Assembly (NCBI GenBank): GCA_008692225.1
Contig: VICG01000001.1
Coordinates: forward strand, 1,166,501 to 1,230,500
Direction: 5' to 3'
From: Monilinia fructicola
Lineage: Eukaryota > Ascomycota > Leotiomycetes > Helotiales > Sclerotiniaceae
DNA length: 64,000 bases
Shown piece after piece: positions 1 to 12,060 of this stretch. Every line of letters starts with the position of its first letter. Positions within the stretch are counted from its first letter, which is position 1. The translations under genes and the position numbers were made by a program. The notes under the pieces are model-generated. The model was not told where the DNA came from and did not search any database. It worked only from the letters and a program-made list of their open reading frames with translations.

Positions 1-548
1 ATTGACAAGACCTCGGGATGTTCTTGAGGTCGATATAAGCCTTGTTCGGTACCTTAATATTCCGATAGGTAGGAGAAACATGGAAGGTTAGATTTGGGTG
101 TGGATTGGTAATCTAAATAACGGGGCCAGAGTTCCACGCTAATGACTAAGCTAGATCAATCATGTGACTGGTGATAAAACCACCCCTCCATTACACTTTT
201 ACTCTGTACTTGGGTGGTATTGTTTTGGGTCTATGCCGGGGTAAAAATCTACAAAATAAAGTAGTATATCGTTTAAATTCTTTTTTATATATTATAAAAC
301 TTCCATTCTTAAGAATTTAAATATACCAAACGTTTATTTTTTAATTTGATAATACTATATTCCAGAAAGGCTCTTTGCTATTATCAAGTCCTCCCTCCAA
401 TTGAGCTTTCCAGAGTCCAAAGTCCAAAGTCCAGAGTCCAGAGTCCAAAGTCCAGAGTCCAAAGTCCAGAGCTCCATCAGCAAGCAATCCATTTTCACCA
501 ACACCAACACCGCCATCAAAAATCTTTTGCGTTCGAAATTAATTCAAC
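1..548. other. Intergenic region upstream of the first gene
   Basis: No gene is supported here. Positions about 250-360 are AT-rich. Positions about 410-471 carry an imperfect 7-bp tandem repeat of the type AGTCCAR just upstream of the first gene, probably in its 5' leader. A short open frame starting near 346 runs through this repeat and has no family resemblance. Confidence 0.6.
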
Positions 549-1315
549 ATGGGAGCTGCACCATCTAAAAACTTGGCTAAAGCTTCCAAAGCTGCATCTT
601 TGTCCGCTTCAAATACTGCACGCAAATATCCAACTCGAAGTCCATCTACTACATCCCCGCGCACAAATGTAGAACCCAATCGACCAAGTCCTTCCACAAA
701 GTTAGGACCTACTGTTCATCCTGAGATAAGCTCGACATCGAAAAGAGATCAATGTTCGTCCCCTTTCAATCAGCTTCAACATTCCTTCCGGGATTATTGT
801 CTTTCCGTGGTTTTAGATGGCAAATTGTGGGCTTTCGATTCAATAAAGATATACTGACACATTCCCTTCACATAGCAATAGATTTTGACGCCTCTGATCC
901 AGATATTGGACTCAACTCCCGTCTTCGAGAACTCGGTCCTGTTACACCTTCACCTACTCTCTCCAATTCTTCTACATTCAATCGAGCCTCGGCACAAGAT
1001 CCTACCACATCCGATGGAACCTTCGTCCCTTCCGCTTCTACACCTTCTCAGTCGATATATCCAACTACAAATAACCCCGCAGTCTCGCTTCTGACGGCAA
1101 GGTATAGGATAGCAGAGGAAGCAGAACAGGAATTTGAGAAGATCGGTAGAAAGGGATTTGAGGGAAGAAAATATCTGGATGTTGCTACTATTCGAACGGT
1201 GTTGGTTTACAGATCTGAAGGTATGCCTGATGCGGAAATTGAGAGAAGGTTGGAATTAAGAAGTGGAGTGGTAAAGAGTTTGGGAGGGAGGGTAGTGAGT
1301 GTGGCCGGGCTGTAA
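549..1315 (+). CDS. Small putatively N-myristoylated protein with a C-terminal helix-turn-helix-like segment
   Basis: The best model has two exons, 549-753 and 882-1315 (an alternative acceptor 6 nt earlier gives 876-1315), making 212 residues. The intron starts GTTCGT, has an ACTGAC branch-like site near 852-857, and both acceptors keep frame. The protein begins MGAAPSK, a classical N-myristoylation context (Gly2, small residue at position 6), followed by a Ser/Thr/Pro-rich low-complexity region. The last 80 residues are compact and charged: an ARYRIAEEAEQEFEK helix, then RKYLDVATIRTVLVYRSEG and DAEIERRLELRSGVV, which reads like a helix-turn-helix. I know of small fungal proteins of this plan without established function. 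Membrane anchoring by myristate is inference. Start choice rests on the MGxxxSK context and the lack of upstream coding signal. Confident as a gene, not on function. Confidence 0.7.
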
Positions 1316-2282
1316 TGCGAGGATACGAGAGGGAATATCAAATTCTCGGATTCTACTTTGAAAGCAAGCCAAGGTTGGCGATTTGATTCTGCTTACGCTA
1401 TAGGCGTTAACCTCCCCCTCCAAATACTCTTCCTCTATGGTATCAACATATGGAATTCTTTGGCTGGGGCCAAAGGTGTAAAACTATAATGAATTACGAA
1501 GGGGCTCGTGAAAATGGCCAGCCGGCATGACTTCGAGCGGGTGAAGGGACTTTCTGATATGGATGAAAGCTATGCATAATATATCAGGATGACACGAGCA
1601 AGGCTTTTGTCTCGCAATGGGTAATAGTTGTCAGTGATAGAGAGAATTGTCATAAAATGGTGGAAGGATATGTGCATAAGTCAAAAGGCTGTTGCCGTCT
1701 AGTCTACACTCTGTCTCCCTCGTCCGGCAAGTCTCGTATGGAATAGCGATCAAACTATCCATTCCCTTCTCCTTCTCTTTATCAGATCAGATTAGGGAGT
1801 ATCGATGAGTAGGTATGTATGTATGTATGTATGTATGTATATCTAGCTAATTGTCGCAATCATCAATAACTCATCTCTGAAATTCATCTCGCCATGCAGA
1901 TTGCGGGGCATTTGGGGCATTACTTTTGGAGCTACTCGAGTATTCTGCCGGGCGGTGTGGCGGGAACGTCGAGAGCATCCATCTAGACTACCCGTACTCT
2001 CCTACACTTCCTGGAAAGTACTTTACAACACTCTCTAATGAATATTCTCATGAAATGCTATATTTATGATAGAAAATATTCAAACATTTTGATTTCTTGC
2101 CCGTTTTAACAGTTCCATTCGACTCCTCTTCATCTATCAACACTCAAAATAAGCATGATCTAATTGGTCAATCAATCATGTGGAAAATTGTTCGGTAACT
2201 TCCGTAGAATCATGCAACATTGTATCCTCACATTATTACGAGTGTAATCAAGAGCTTCCGAGGCTCGACAATCATACTCGCA
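1316..2282. other. Intergenic region with a GTAT microsatellite
   Basis: No coding sequence is supported. A (GTAT)n microsatellite of about seven units lies at about 1813-1840. The right-hand part is presumably the COX10 promoter and leader. Two very short upstream frames lie there: ATG at 2178 closing at 2198 and ATG at 2212 closing at 2247. Confidence 0.6.
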
Positions 2283-3824
2283 ATGATTGTCCGGTCTCCT
2301 ATTCTTGCCGGCGCGCTACGACAAAATGGATTGGGCAATGTATGTCTATCATGCTCTCTGCGAACGGAATTGAGAGGGTTACGGACAGCCGGGAGGAATT
2401 TCTCTAGTAAGAATGAGGGGAGGGCAACTGCAGTGCATAGACTGGGAACGGGGTATTTCTTTGCCAATAGAAATACATTTGGAAATGTGGGAAGGGGGGG
2501 CATAAGTACCGTCGCAGATGGACTCAACGACAAAGCTGTGGGCGAGGCAAAAAAGGCAATTGCGGATCAAAAATCTACAGTATCGACCACTACACGAATA
2601 GAAGATCTACCACCCCATCGACGAAGGCGGCATAAGCAAACCCTCGAACAAGAAAACGATAAAGAATTTCTCCCCGAGAACTCCTCCACAGTCCACGCTG
2701 ATCGCGCGACCGCTCTCCCACATTCTTCCATAAAACGACTGTTATCAATCCTCTTATCCCTCTCCAAACCCCGCCTCTCGATGCTTGTCGTTCTTACCGC
2801 ATGCTCAGCTTACACCCTATACCCAGTGCCTTCACTTCTATCCTCTGCTCTTTTGGAAACACCCAGTCTGAGTCCCCTTACCCTCCTTTTCCTCACAACC
2901 GGTACGGCGCTATGCGCCGCTTCCGCAAATACCCTCAATATGCTCTACGAGCCCAAATTTGACGCTCAAATGTCGCGAACACGAAACAGACCGCTTGTTC
3001 GAAAACTCATCTCACCTGGAGGCGCCCTGCTCTTTGCAATCGCAAGTGGTATTGTTGGTGTGGGAGGTTTATACTATGGTGTGAATCCCACCACTGCATT
3101 TTTGGGGGCTCTCAATATTGGACTGTACGCGGGGGTTTATACGCCATTGAAGAGAATCACGGTGTTTAACACTTGGATAGGTGCAATCGTTGGAGGTATT
3201 CCACCTCTTATGGGATGGACAGCTGCTGCTGGACAAACCTCCTCGCATCTTTCTTCTTCCTCTACACCTGAGTGGCAGGATTTATTGCTCGGGCCTGATA
3301 GTGCAGGCGGTTGGCTCCTAGCAGGATTATTGGTCGCATGGCAACTTGCGCATTTTATGTCTCTATCCTGGTCTATTCGTCACGAATACAAAGGCGCGGG
3401 ATATAGAATGTTGTGCTGGGTAAATCCAGCCATGAACGGCCGTGTCGCTCTTCGCTACAGTATCCTTTGCATCCCCCTATGTATAGGACTATGTTACGCG
3501 AACGTGACCGAATGGACATTCGCAGCCGCCAGTATGCCCGTCAATATATGGTTAGTCCGCGAAGCCTACAAATTCTGGAAATACGAGGGCCAAAAAGGAA
3601 GCGCGAAAAAACTCTTCTGGGCTAGTGTTTGGCATCTACCAGTTGTTCTTGTTTTGGCGATGGTGGAGAAGAAGGGTCTGTGGAGTAGGATCTTGTCCGT
3701 GATTTTTGGACAGAGGACACTGGATGATGACGAGGAGTGGGAATATGTTGATGAGGATGAGCATGAGATACCTGCGCAGAAAGCATCTATTCCAGTCCTT
3801 GTCGCTGCGAATCCCAGCAGATAA
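2283..3824 (+). CDS. COX10: Protoheme IX farnesyltransferase, mitochondrial (COX10)
   Basis: COX10 transfers a farnesyl group to heme b to make heme O, the first step of heme A synthesis for cytochrome c oxidase, in the mitochondrial inner membrane. The 513-residue single-exon product starts MIVRSPILAGALRQ; the frame is open further upstream to 2220 but without an ATG, so 2283 is taken as start. Residues 1 to about 45 are basic and Ser/Leu-rich, like a presequence. A charged linker follows, then a multi-helix UbiA-type domain from about residue 150 to 470. Diagnostic motifs are SLSKPRLSMLVVLTACSAY, the prenyl-diphosphate/Mg site NTLNMLYEPKFDAQ followed by MSRTRNRPLV, YTPLKRITVFNTWIGA with GGIPPLMGW, and the second polar loop WQLAHFMSLSW with RHEYKGAGYRML. 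The acidic C-terminal tail is lineage-variable. Length fits fungal COX10. No frame damage is seen. Confidence 0.95.
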   Translation: MIVRSPILAGALRQNGLGNVCLSCSLRTELRGLRTAGRNFSSKNEGRATAVHRLGTGYFFANRNTFGNVGRGGISTVADGLNDKAVGEAKKAIADQKSTVSTTTRIEDLPPHRRRRHKQTLEQENDKEFLPENSSTVHADRATALPHSSIKRLLSILLSLSKPRLSMLVVLTACSAYTLYPVPSLLSSALLETPSLSPLTLLFLTTGTALCAASANTLNMLYEPKFDAQMSRTRNRPLVRKLISPGGALLFAIASGIVGVGGLYYGVNPTTAFLGALNIGLYAGVYTPLKRITVFNTWIGAIVGGIPPLMGWTAAAGQTSSHLSSSSTPEWQDLLLGPDSAGGWLLAGLLVAWQLAHFMSLSWSIRHEYKGAGYRMLCWVNPAMNGRVALRYSILCIPLCIGLCYANVTEWTFAAASMPVNIWLVREAYKFWKYEGQKGSAKKLFWASVWHLPVVLVLAMVEKKGLWSRILSVIFGQRTLDDDEEWEYVDEDEHEIPAQKASIPVLVAANPSR

Positions 3825-5363
3825 GCTATGTGGAAGAAAGATCTGTTCGTATGATAGACTTTCATTCATCTCTACCCTTTTATCCTGTACCCCCTGTACA
3901 ATACTATATACGATCGCGATGTAAATACGAGCCTAGCCACCGGTGTTCCATATCAAATGTACTACTCCATATACCCCCTCTACCAGATTATGCCCCTCAT
4001 CCAATCCAATGGCCCCCTCCCCGTCTTCACCCACGATCCCGCTCCATACCTCCCAATCCGAACCCCGCCCTTCCCACACCGACACCATCCTCTCGTTCCT
4101 TGCCCCTCTGCATATACCCCCAATGCGTTCCTACAACTTCTTCATCCTATAGAGAAATATCAAGCATACGTCATCAGTCCCTCCAACATCCAACATCCAA
4201 CATCCATCTCATCTCCATACCCCCCCGTCCCGCACACATACTCAAATCATCTCCCGTGTAGGCATGTAGCGAAGCAGCCCACAACTACGAAAATCGTATA
4301 GAGCTTCAATGGACCGAGAAAAGGGAGCTCAGCGCTGAAATTCGCATATCCGAGTAGCGAGAAATTTACGGGGTTGGGGGAGATGGGGAGAGGTGGGAGG
4401 AGCGATGTTGTGGAGCGGGGAGCCCTGGTCGTCCCACCAGGTTCTGTGTTGGGGATGGGACGCGGTATGGAGTTGGTGGTGGGTTGTCTGGCGTGGGGAG
4501 TGCCTGTTTAGGTCTGGTCCGTGGGGATGTTGGAGATGGGTGTTGAGACGTTCGTGCCACTCGGTGGAGTTGGGATGAGAGCATGGGCTTCGTGGCAGGC
4601 AGAGTAGCGAGAGGGATTTGCTGCGAATTTTGATGATGGGGTGGATGGTTGGATGGGATGTTTTGATCGAATGGTGTGTTGGAAAGATAAGTTGAATAGA
4701 TCAGATTTACTATGAGATGATTGCTGCAGCTACTACTTGCATTGGGCCGATGCTTAAATGTGGGTGAATGTTGAGTTTTAGAAGAATATTTGGCGAAGAA
4801 AGGAAAGGGAACCAATCTCATCAAAGATGCTAGGCAAATGACTCCCGGATAGATTAGCATCAGCGATCAACGGCAGTAGAAAGGGATAATCATAGATGAA
4901 TAGTGTGTATATTTGATTTACTAGGAAGGTTCTTAAACTTTCCGTTGGCATTACTCTTTATCTGATGATACAGGTTTCCCCCAATCACCTTCTCCTCCAC
5001 CGTGGAAACCCTATTTCCAGTCCAATTACTCCATTCCTAACAACGTGACAAGATAACTACGTAAGGGTCATACTCATCTCGCAAACACCCACTAACAAAT
5101 AAAATCCATCCCAACTTTGAAATGACTGTAAGAAACACTAGTAACTAATAACTAAGTGTAGTTTGATAACCTTCCCTCTCAAACGCCAGCAGCTCGTAAC
5201 ATGCAAGTCCCGATAAAGAAGAAGAAACCCCCTCATTACGCCTGGTATCGTTTCCCAAAAGTAGGTTGTGATATTTGATTCCACCATCCACTCATGACAT
5301 CGCCCATTTCTCGAGTAGATTATAGAAATGGTTGAAAAGAAAATTGCGAGTGAAGACGGGCGA
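3825..5363. other. Intergenic region between COX10 and the Myb-like gene
   Basis: This contains a C-rich pyrimidine tract at about 3950-4260 and a G-rich stretch at about 4370-4640. These create long but compositionally biased frames on both strands (for example 4366-4860 on the minus strand, Pro/Ser/His-rich) that I do not accept as genes. COX10 runs into this stretch and the minus-strand gene also ends towards it, so it holds two 3' untranslated regions and probably nothing else. Confidence 0.5.
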
Positions 5364-6350
5364 CTAGATACCAGATGGTTGATTTATGATAGCATCGATT
5401 CCCATATCCATGGAAGGTAATCGAGAGTGGAAAGAATTCTTATTGTCTTGATGATATGGACCTCGATCGGAATGTGGGTAGCCATCATTACGGTCCGTCT
5501 GTGGATAGCCATCCGGTCGACAATCTGAAAGGACTTGTGGCGCATATGAGTAGTGTTGTTGGTTATGGTTGAGTGGGTCATTAGTAGAAGCTTCAGAGCC
5601 ATTATCGCGATCATAATCGGCGTCAAGGTTGATGCTAATGCCACTATCTTCCTGAACTTCGTAATCGGTGGGGTCCGAGTATTGTGTATTTCCAGCTTGT
5701 CCTCCAGCTTCCATCATACGTTCATGGCGAGCATACGCTCTAGCTGATGTTTGCATGTTTTTGAGACCAGTTGACATACACTCCTTGATGTTAGCGTGTG
5801 TTTTGGATATCTTGTTTGCTGAACATACCTTTTGCTCAACCACGGTCCATTTCTCCCCGGTAGCAGCAGCCAGACCGGACCAAATTTCTTTGCGCATATC
5901 CATATAATGCTTCGCGAGAGTCTCGGATTTGACATTATCCCAATCGTCGCTATGTTTGCGTTCCATTAGACGTTCATGACGTTTTCGACAAGCGTTGGCC
6001 GATTTATTTGGAAAGTAAGTCGCTTGAATAGGTTGCCAATTCAATCCCTGCTTGCGTGCTGCTATCAAAGTCCTGTCATCAATTGGTGTCCATGCTCCAG
6101 ATGAGGGTCGGATAGAAGGTGGCATTGGAGTACTCTGAACATAATGCTGAGTCGGAAGTGGTAATGGGGGCTGTTGTACAGGACCTCCTGTTGCATAGCT
6201 AGGTATATTTTGATAGCTGTGTTGAAGTGGTTCATAGTATGGTGCGGGTATTGATCGAGAATTTACTGGTGGGTATATGAGGTTGTTGGAGGTGAGAGGT
6301 GGTGAGCGATAGTATTCCATTGCTTTAGATGAACGCAATTCCTTTGGCAT
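5364..6350 (-). CDS. Myb/SANT-like DNA-binding domain protein
   Basis: The single coding exon gives 328 residues starting MPKELRSSKAMEYY. The open frame continues upstream to 6488, but that part reads as leader: minus-strand sequence just upstream holds a GTTCAC donor and a CTGTTTCAG acceptor, suggesting an intron in the 5' UTR. Residues 1-80 are Pro/Tyr/Gln-rich and disordered. Residues about 85-130 form a Myb/SANT-like repeat (GAWTPIDDRTLIAARKQ, then W105 and a Lys/Arg-rich third helix ACRKRHERLMERK). Residues about 140-190 form a second tryptophan-containing unit (MRKEIWSGLAAATGEKW). This tandem layout is common in fungal Myb-like proteins of unknown target. The C-terminal third is acidic and low-complexity. 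Nuclear localisation and DNA binding are inferred from the fold only. Confidence 0.8.
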   Translation of the reverse strand: MPKELRSSKAMEYYRSPPLTSNNLIYPPVNSRSIPAPYYEPLQHSYQNIPSYATGGPVQQPPLPLPTQHYVQSTPMPPSIRPSSGAWTPIDDRTLIAARKQGLNWQPIQATYFPNKSANACRKRHERLMERKHSDDWDNVKSETLAKHYMDMRKEIWSGLAAATGEKWTVVEQKVCSANKISKTHANIKECMSTGLKNMQTSARAYARHERMMEAGGQAGNTQYSDPTDYEVQEDSGISINLDADYDRDNGSEASTNDPLNHNQQHYSYAPQVLSDCRPDGYPQTDRNDGYPHSDRGPYHQDNKNSFHSRLPSMDMGIDAIINQPSGI

Positions 6351-9300
6351 TCTATGAAGTCGATTTAATGAGGGGTCGGTACTACTCAGTAGCGAACAAG
6401 GGCTGAAACAGTTTATGAATCGATTAAGAATTAAATGTAAAGTGAACTTGCAGGCCAGCCAGCAGGAAACGTTGAGAACACTTGACACGAAAACGAATGC
6501 AGTCAGATGTGAAGAATTGAAATCTATAGCGAGCTGACAATAGGAAAGATTTAGAGGCCTAAAGATGATGCTGATGATGCTGAATGAGGACGAAAGGTCT
6601 TAGCCAGTGTACCGGCGACCGACCTTTATAATACAGAATTGACCAGGTCGATAATCTGTTGGAAGATATGACGCTGGGGGCCATTTAGATGGTGTCTATA
6701 GCCTCATTAACGCCGAACGTCCAAAAATGAGACCTCGACTAAATGATGAAACAAGATGGATCCGATTTTAGATATGCTTTTTCAAATCCGACCCCGACTT
6801 TCTGGGCCTTCAAAAGGTTGCAAATGCACGAAATTGGTTACTGGGATCTACTCCAGTAGCCGCGGATAGACCATCAAGTCTCCAAAGATCTAGGGGCTAT
6901 GACCAAGAGATGATTATATTGGTCAATAGAAGAATTTAGGTCTCTTCTAAGGACAATGGGCGGTAGTCTCATCTCAAATTCTGGAGGCATATCTGATGGG
7001 CGCGTAAAATTTGTGGGCGCCAACAAGTAAGCTGCGGATGAGGCGTTCGCGTACTGAAAATAGAATCAAACGGGGAGATCTGTACAAGGGGCAAGAAAGA
7101 AGAGGGTCAGTGCAAGGTAAATAAATGCTTTTAACAAGGGCTGTGTATGAGATTTTTTTAAATGCCTTTCAAGATAAACAGATTTCGATAGATTAGATGA
7201 TAATGAAACATATCGCTAATGATCCTGTTTCGTAATGAATTGAGGATATTGAAAATGGTAGGAAGAAAGGAAATGGAAAAGAAAGGGAGGAAGAGAATGA
7301 AGGGGAAGAGGAAAAAGATTGATGCGCGCGTCTAAAATTGCACTTTTGGTCTAGTAGAGCGTAAATGGAATTGACAGAGTACCGTAGTGGAAATAAGGTC
7401 ATTTGAACTACTTGTAGCTACCTACTTGTAGGTATCCATGGATACTGTAGGTGACCTCGGATGGGTTAGATTCAAAACATCTAGACGTCACGTGCAACAT
7501 CTAATTGATGATTTAGAAGTATGGATTTTATCGATTCGATTTCGAACTTGCTCTTCCGCTCTTTTTCCCATTTTCTGCTTGGAACCGAGACTGTTTTCAA
7601 TTGACTCTTGTTTACTTGGAAGAGCTATGGAATGACTATTTCGAGAGGAAATTCCATCAAAACAACTCAGAATTTACTTACCCATTTCTCCAAGACAGCG
7701 TTGACATTGACTGATCTACAGTACATGAAATGCATGGGGTGGCATATGCACCTAGATATGCACAGATGAGAAACCAATTCATCCCATCTCATCTATCCGC
7801 TCCCGCTCATCTTCCATTGTGCAAGCACCCTTTCTCTTTTCCCTGTCCAAATTTGCGCTTCACTTGCAACTTACCCACTTTCAATACAACCTTATCTACC
7901 GAAACATGTTCACAGATTCCCGAGGCCATTTCAGTTCATCTAATCTTGATATCTTCATCGGAAATATGACCAAAAAGGATTCTGCAAGGGCGCTTAATAT
8001 CGATAAGCGGCAGATAGTTCGATAGGTTCTGTTACTTTGCTTCGAATTCAACGAACTAACAAAACAAACAATTCAACCGTATGAAGACCACCTGGGCAAG
8101 AACTAAAATCTAATCCCTATGGCGGCAGTTATCTCCAAGGCAAGGTAATAACCGACTCTTCCTTCACTGGGCCATAGTCAAGTCCATCAGAGAAATTATC
8201 TATTAGACTGTAGATCCCAACAATGGATGAGCATTGCAGATACTCGAATTTCCAACCCTCTTACTTTCCTACACAAAAACAAAACATTTCGATATTTGCA
8301 AGATTTCCCCAGAGTAAAACAGCTCTTGAGATCTCCTTCTCCCATGTCTAGTCTGTGCCAATAGCCGCTCCACCTCGGTTTCTTCTCGCCTCACCCTATC
8401 GGTAAAAATCCAACGCTTATGCCAGTTCTTTGCCTGGGGTATGGCTTACACAGGCCAGCATAATATCCTCACGTCGATGAGACTTCCAGGAAGTATACCC
8501 GGTTCAAGCACGGCAATGGTCTCATCACGCGCGGCAGTACATACTTAAAGTTCCCAAGTCTATAACTAACTACCTGTAGAGTTAAAGAATGTGATTTAGA
8601 AGATTTAATGGACTAGAGCTCTCCGCTTTCTTCTTTCACGGTTGCAAGCGGCTATCTATATGTAAGAGAAACACTTTACCAGTGAAGTTATTCATAACTT
8701 ACATTTGTTTCATCTGGAAATATCCAACACCGAATGATTAACCAACAATTCTATGGATGGTATGTAAGTAATGTCTTGGGTTGTTTGTTTTTATCTCTTC
8801 CATAATAGCTTCTGTCAATTAACCAATGACAGACATTTTCGGTAGTTTTACCCTAGACGCTCTCGTGTTTCAACTGTCATCTATTTTGGGGGCGAATATC
8901 CTTCATTGCAAAATGCATACTAATTATGCTTTACTTGAGATTATTCCAAAGGGTGGCTTCTTCCTCTTCTTTCTTTTTTTTTTGCATAGGAAACATGCCC
9001 CTTGGACTCTCAGCTGCATGACATTTAAATAATAATCTTACATCAATGCTTTTTACATTTGCATAAACCTCCAATGAAACTCTAGCGAGTGCGAGAAAGA
9101 ACCCAAATACAATATCTCGGGATCCTTTTCCAGCATATGCATCCTCCCGAAACCTTCCACGGTACGTGCTCCCTCAATCAAATTCTATCAATCCTCGATG
9201 GTGCCGTACGGCTCTTATTTTAACTACCACAAACGAACATCTGGTCTTTGCGCAGTTGGATGTTGGGGTAGATATGTAGCTGTTTGTATGCATTGCGGTA

Positions 9301-10780
9301 CTGCGCCACAACGATTCCCGGTAGACGAGGTTGATCATTGATTGCATGAAAATAACGGGGTTTTATTGCACTATTATGTCGTACTTACAACATTTCTGGA
9401 TTATAACAGCCGAACCGTTGGCAAGTGCTGAATTGGAAGGTATTATAAGTTCGTGTCATGCTTACCCATCCTTTTTTGGTAACTTGCGTGGCTGTTAAGT
9501 TTCAATATAGTTTTCCGTCGTTACATAATAAGATCAGGCAGTACCTTTTTCCCACAAGTAACACTCGTATTGATCGGGCTTTCTTGAATTTATAGTTCCT
9601 AGGCTTTGCTCACGTTATCTCTTGATGTTTTCGGTTCTTTAGGGCTTGGGCATAAAGAACTGCTCGATCTTGAAAGGGATCAGAAAGGCCTGCAGATCCT
9701 GATGACATGTATTGGAATCTCCATTGCCAAAGTCTTACTGGATTCCATACCCCAGTATCTGATTATATATCCCTTGTGCACACACTGGTCTATTTTCATA
9801 CCTTAGAGGATGGATGTGTATATTTAACACAACGAGGTTGAACGAAATGGATCACGTTTTACTTTGCACTTCGACTCTCACAAACTTTCCGCTTCTTCAT
9901 TGGATATTTTGTAGTCAGTCAATATCACAGAGTGAGATGTGAACGTGGTTCACCAACAGCCGAAACAAAGTGGTAGATTGACAGAAAAAAATCAGTCAAA
10001 CAACTACTTTGCATATCAGCAATGAATCCTATTGAACCCCCAATGAGACGGTCCAGTAGCTATTGAGAGCTTTCCACTCGCAAAGGTGCCATATGGAGAA
10101 CTTATGGCACAAAATATCATCCTCGTCCTGTGGCCTGAAAAAGTTTCGGCCATCCATACCGATTTAGGGTCTCCATAAGTTCTTTTCCATCGATCGGAAC
10201 ATGTATGATTTCCTTGCTTTCAGTCACGCATTCACATACAGCACCAACTTCAAGCGTTGATGTGATGCTTATGCTTCCATCTTCAGACCCAAATTCTGAG
10301 CTTTCATTTCTGACCTTGGCGAAATTGTAAGCACCGATCTACTTACCAACCCCCAAAGTGACCTTTCTAACACAATCCACTCTTCCACCATATGTCTGGC
10401 AAACAAGAGTTCCAAATGCTTGTCTTGATCTCATGCGTTGCCTACCACTCTCTACTGAGTATTTAAGCCACATCCACTCAATAATGTTGTTTCATACTTT
10501 CCCATCTCCACATCACACCAGTTTGAAGAAAGACAACTACCCTAGTACCTACATTTTCACCACCATCAGGAAGACACACATCGCTATCATGGCTATGAAT
10601 TACTATTCTAGGAAAAAACCGAAATGTAGTGATGAGCTATAATTATTGCAACCATCTGTCCACTGAACTTTTCCTATTTTATCCACTCTACATCTCCTTC
10701 CCCAAATTTCCAAAGGCTGAGCTGACAGAATTTGAAAGCACCCTACTCGCAAGGAGACGTCAAATCAACTCTTGGCAATG
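6351..10780. other. Gene-poor region of ordinary base composition
   Basis: I find no family-recognisable protein. The part up to about 6700 is presumably the promoter of the minus-strand Myb-like gene. Short open frames (for example near 7730-8025, 8826-9032, 9606-9806, 10358-10642) lack conserved motifs and consistent codon use. A purine-rich tract occupies 7255-7320. A stop-poor stretch near 9640-10060 on the plus strand could be a very old gene relic but cannot be assigned. Confidence 0.5.
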
Positions 10781-12060
10781 CCTCAAAATGCCCCCACCAT
10801 CTCTAATCCAATCCTTCGCCTGTTCATGGCCTCATTCTCCGCGCTTAGCGTCAAAGTCGGCGCATGTCGCTAGTCTTGTGTTACTCTTTGCGTGCAACGT
10901 CGATCGTTCTGTCGTGTATCTACCTGCTCCCATTCATACTCTAACATTAAGGAGTGAGATATTATCCTTGTCTCTGATAACCTACCGATGCGAAGTGCAT
11001 GCATTGACGAGGAAAGAGACGCATTGTCTGTGGTCGCAGCTCAAAGTGAAAAGTCTTATGTCGATGCCTTGAAACAATTGAACTAGAATGAAGCCTTGTC
11101 ATCAGCTTAGCTTGTGTCAGATTCTATGCGGAAATTTCTCATAACTGATATTACAAGGTTTGATTGTATCATGGTAGACCTGGCTTGGGGATATTTTGGG
11201 TGGGATAGCCAGATTCGAGTTTGGAAATAAATGCTTTGGTTAGCCTGTAATCAAGGCATGCTATAAAGCAAGTTCACGCATTAAAGATGGAGTATCCTGA
11301 AATGCTAACTGCATCGGCGTCTAGAGCTCCAATCTAATCTTGTTATACCTTATGCATTTAAGGCCCTGAAATCTTCACCAGATGCAATACTCATTTTTTG
11401 TGGGTATTTCAGTATTGTTATTGGTCAAAGTATGTGACAATAGTAAAAGTTTTGCAGGCCATATTCGTGCAGATCTGATTGAATAGCACATTGACAATCT
11501 CAAAGACCTGGCCGAAAACTTTGGTACCATAGAGTATCCTGACAGCTCATCTGTTCTAGAGAGAGAACGACCATTACCTTGATCTCTACTTGAACCAGCA
11601 TTATACGGATGGATTTCGTAATCTGTTGTTAATGAGTTACCATTATATGGTCCTTAACCTCAGTGGGAGTGATGGTATACCTTCTGAGAAAAGAAGGTTT
11701 CTAGGCACGATTTGATACGTGTGCAGAGATGTCCATCCTCCGTGAGAGCAAAAGTTCAACGCGTCATTCAAGGCTTATTGGCTAACTCAACAGCAGAACA
11801 CATCGTCAAGCAGAAAGAGACACTATGAAAGAACAACAGTCCACGGTCCTTTGGAAACATTAGTGATGCAATCGCCAACATATAACAGGACAAGCAATCC
11901 GAAACTCTCCAGAATCTCAATGATTTTCAATCAACAATACTTAAACCCTGTCTGTGGTCGGGATAGCTCCGAATATTATGCAAGATTAGCTCTCACTGGC
12001 TCAAAGCCGCAAGACCTTGAAACTTCAGAGCAGCTTTGAGGAGAGCAACTGGAACTGTAT
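10780..12060 (+). pseudogene. Possible decayed gene, amphipathic coiled-coil-like fragments
   Basis: Plus-strand reading in mixed frames gives short protein-like blocks separated by stops. One is ERDALSVVAAQSEKSYVDAL at about 11010-11070. One near 11450-11580 contains DNLKDLAENFGT. One near 11857-11960 contains QSETLQNLNDFQSTILK. They look like amphipathic helices of the kind found at the N-termini of large fungal STAND/heterokaryon-type proteins, but I cannot name the family. No intact frame longer than 150 codons exists. Read it as a candidate relic. Confidence 0.25.

Noticed and set aside
3825..4301. Pro/Ser-rich frames downstream of COX10
   Set aside because: Three overlapping plus-strand frames across a C-rich tract are all open; this is a composition artefact.
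4366..4860. 164-codon minus-strand frame, Pro/Ser/His-rich
   Set aside because: Arises from a G-rich tract on the plus strand. No domain, no splice logic, and composition unlike neighbouring genes.
5364..6488. Start of the Myb-like protein at 6488
   Set aside because: The extra 46 residues are hydrophobic and cysteine-rich, unlike the family, and contain intron-like donor and acceptor signals. The ATG at 6350 gives a sensible N-terminus.
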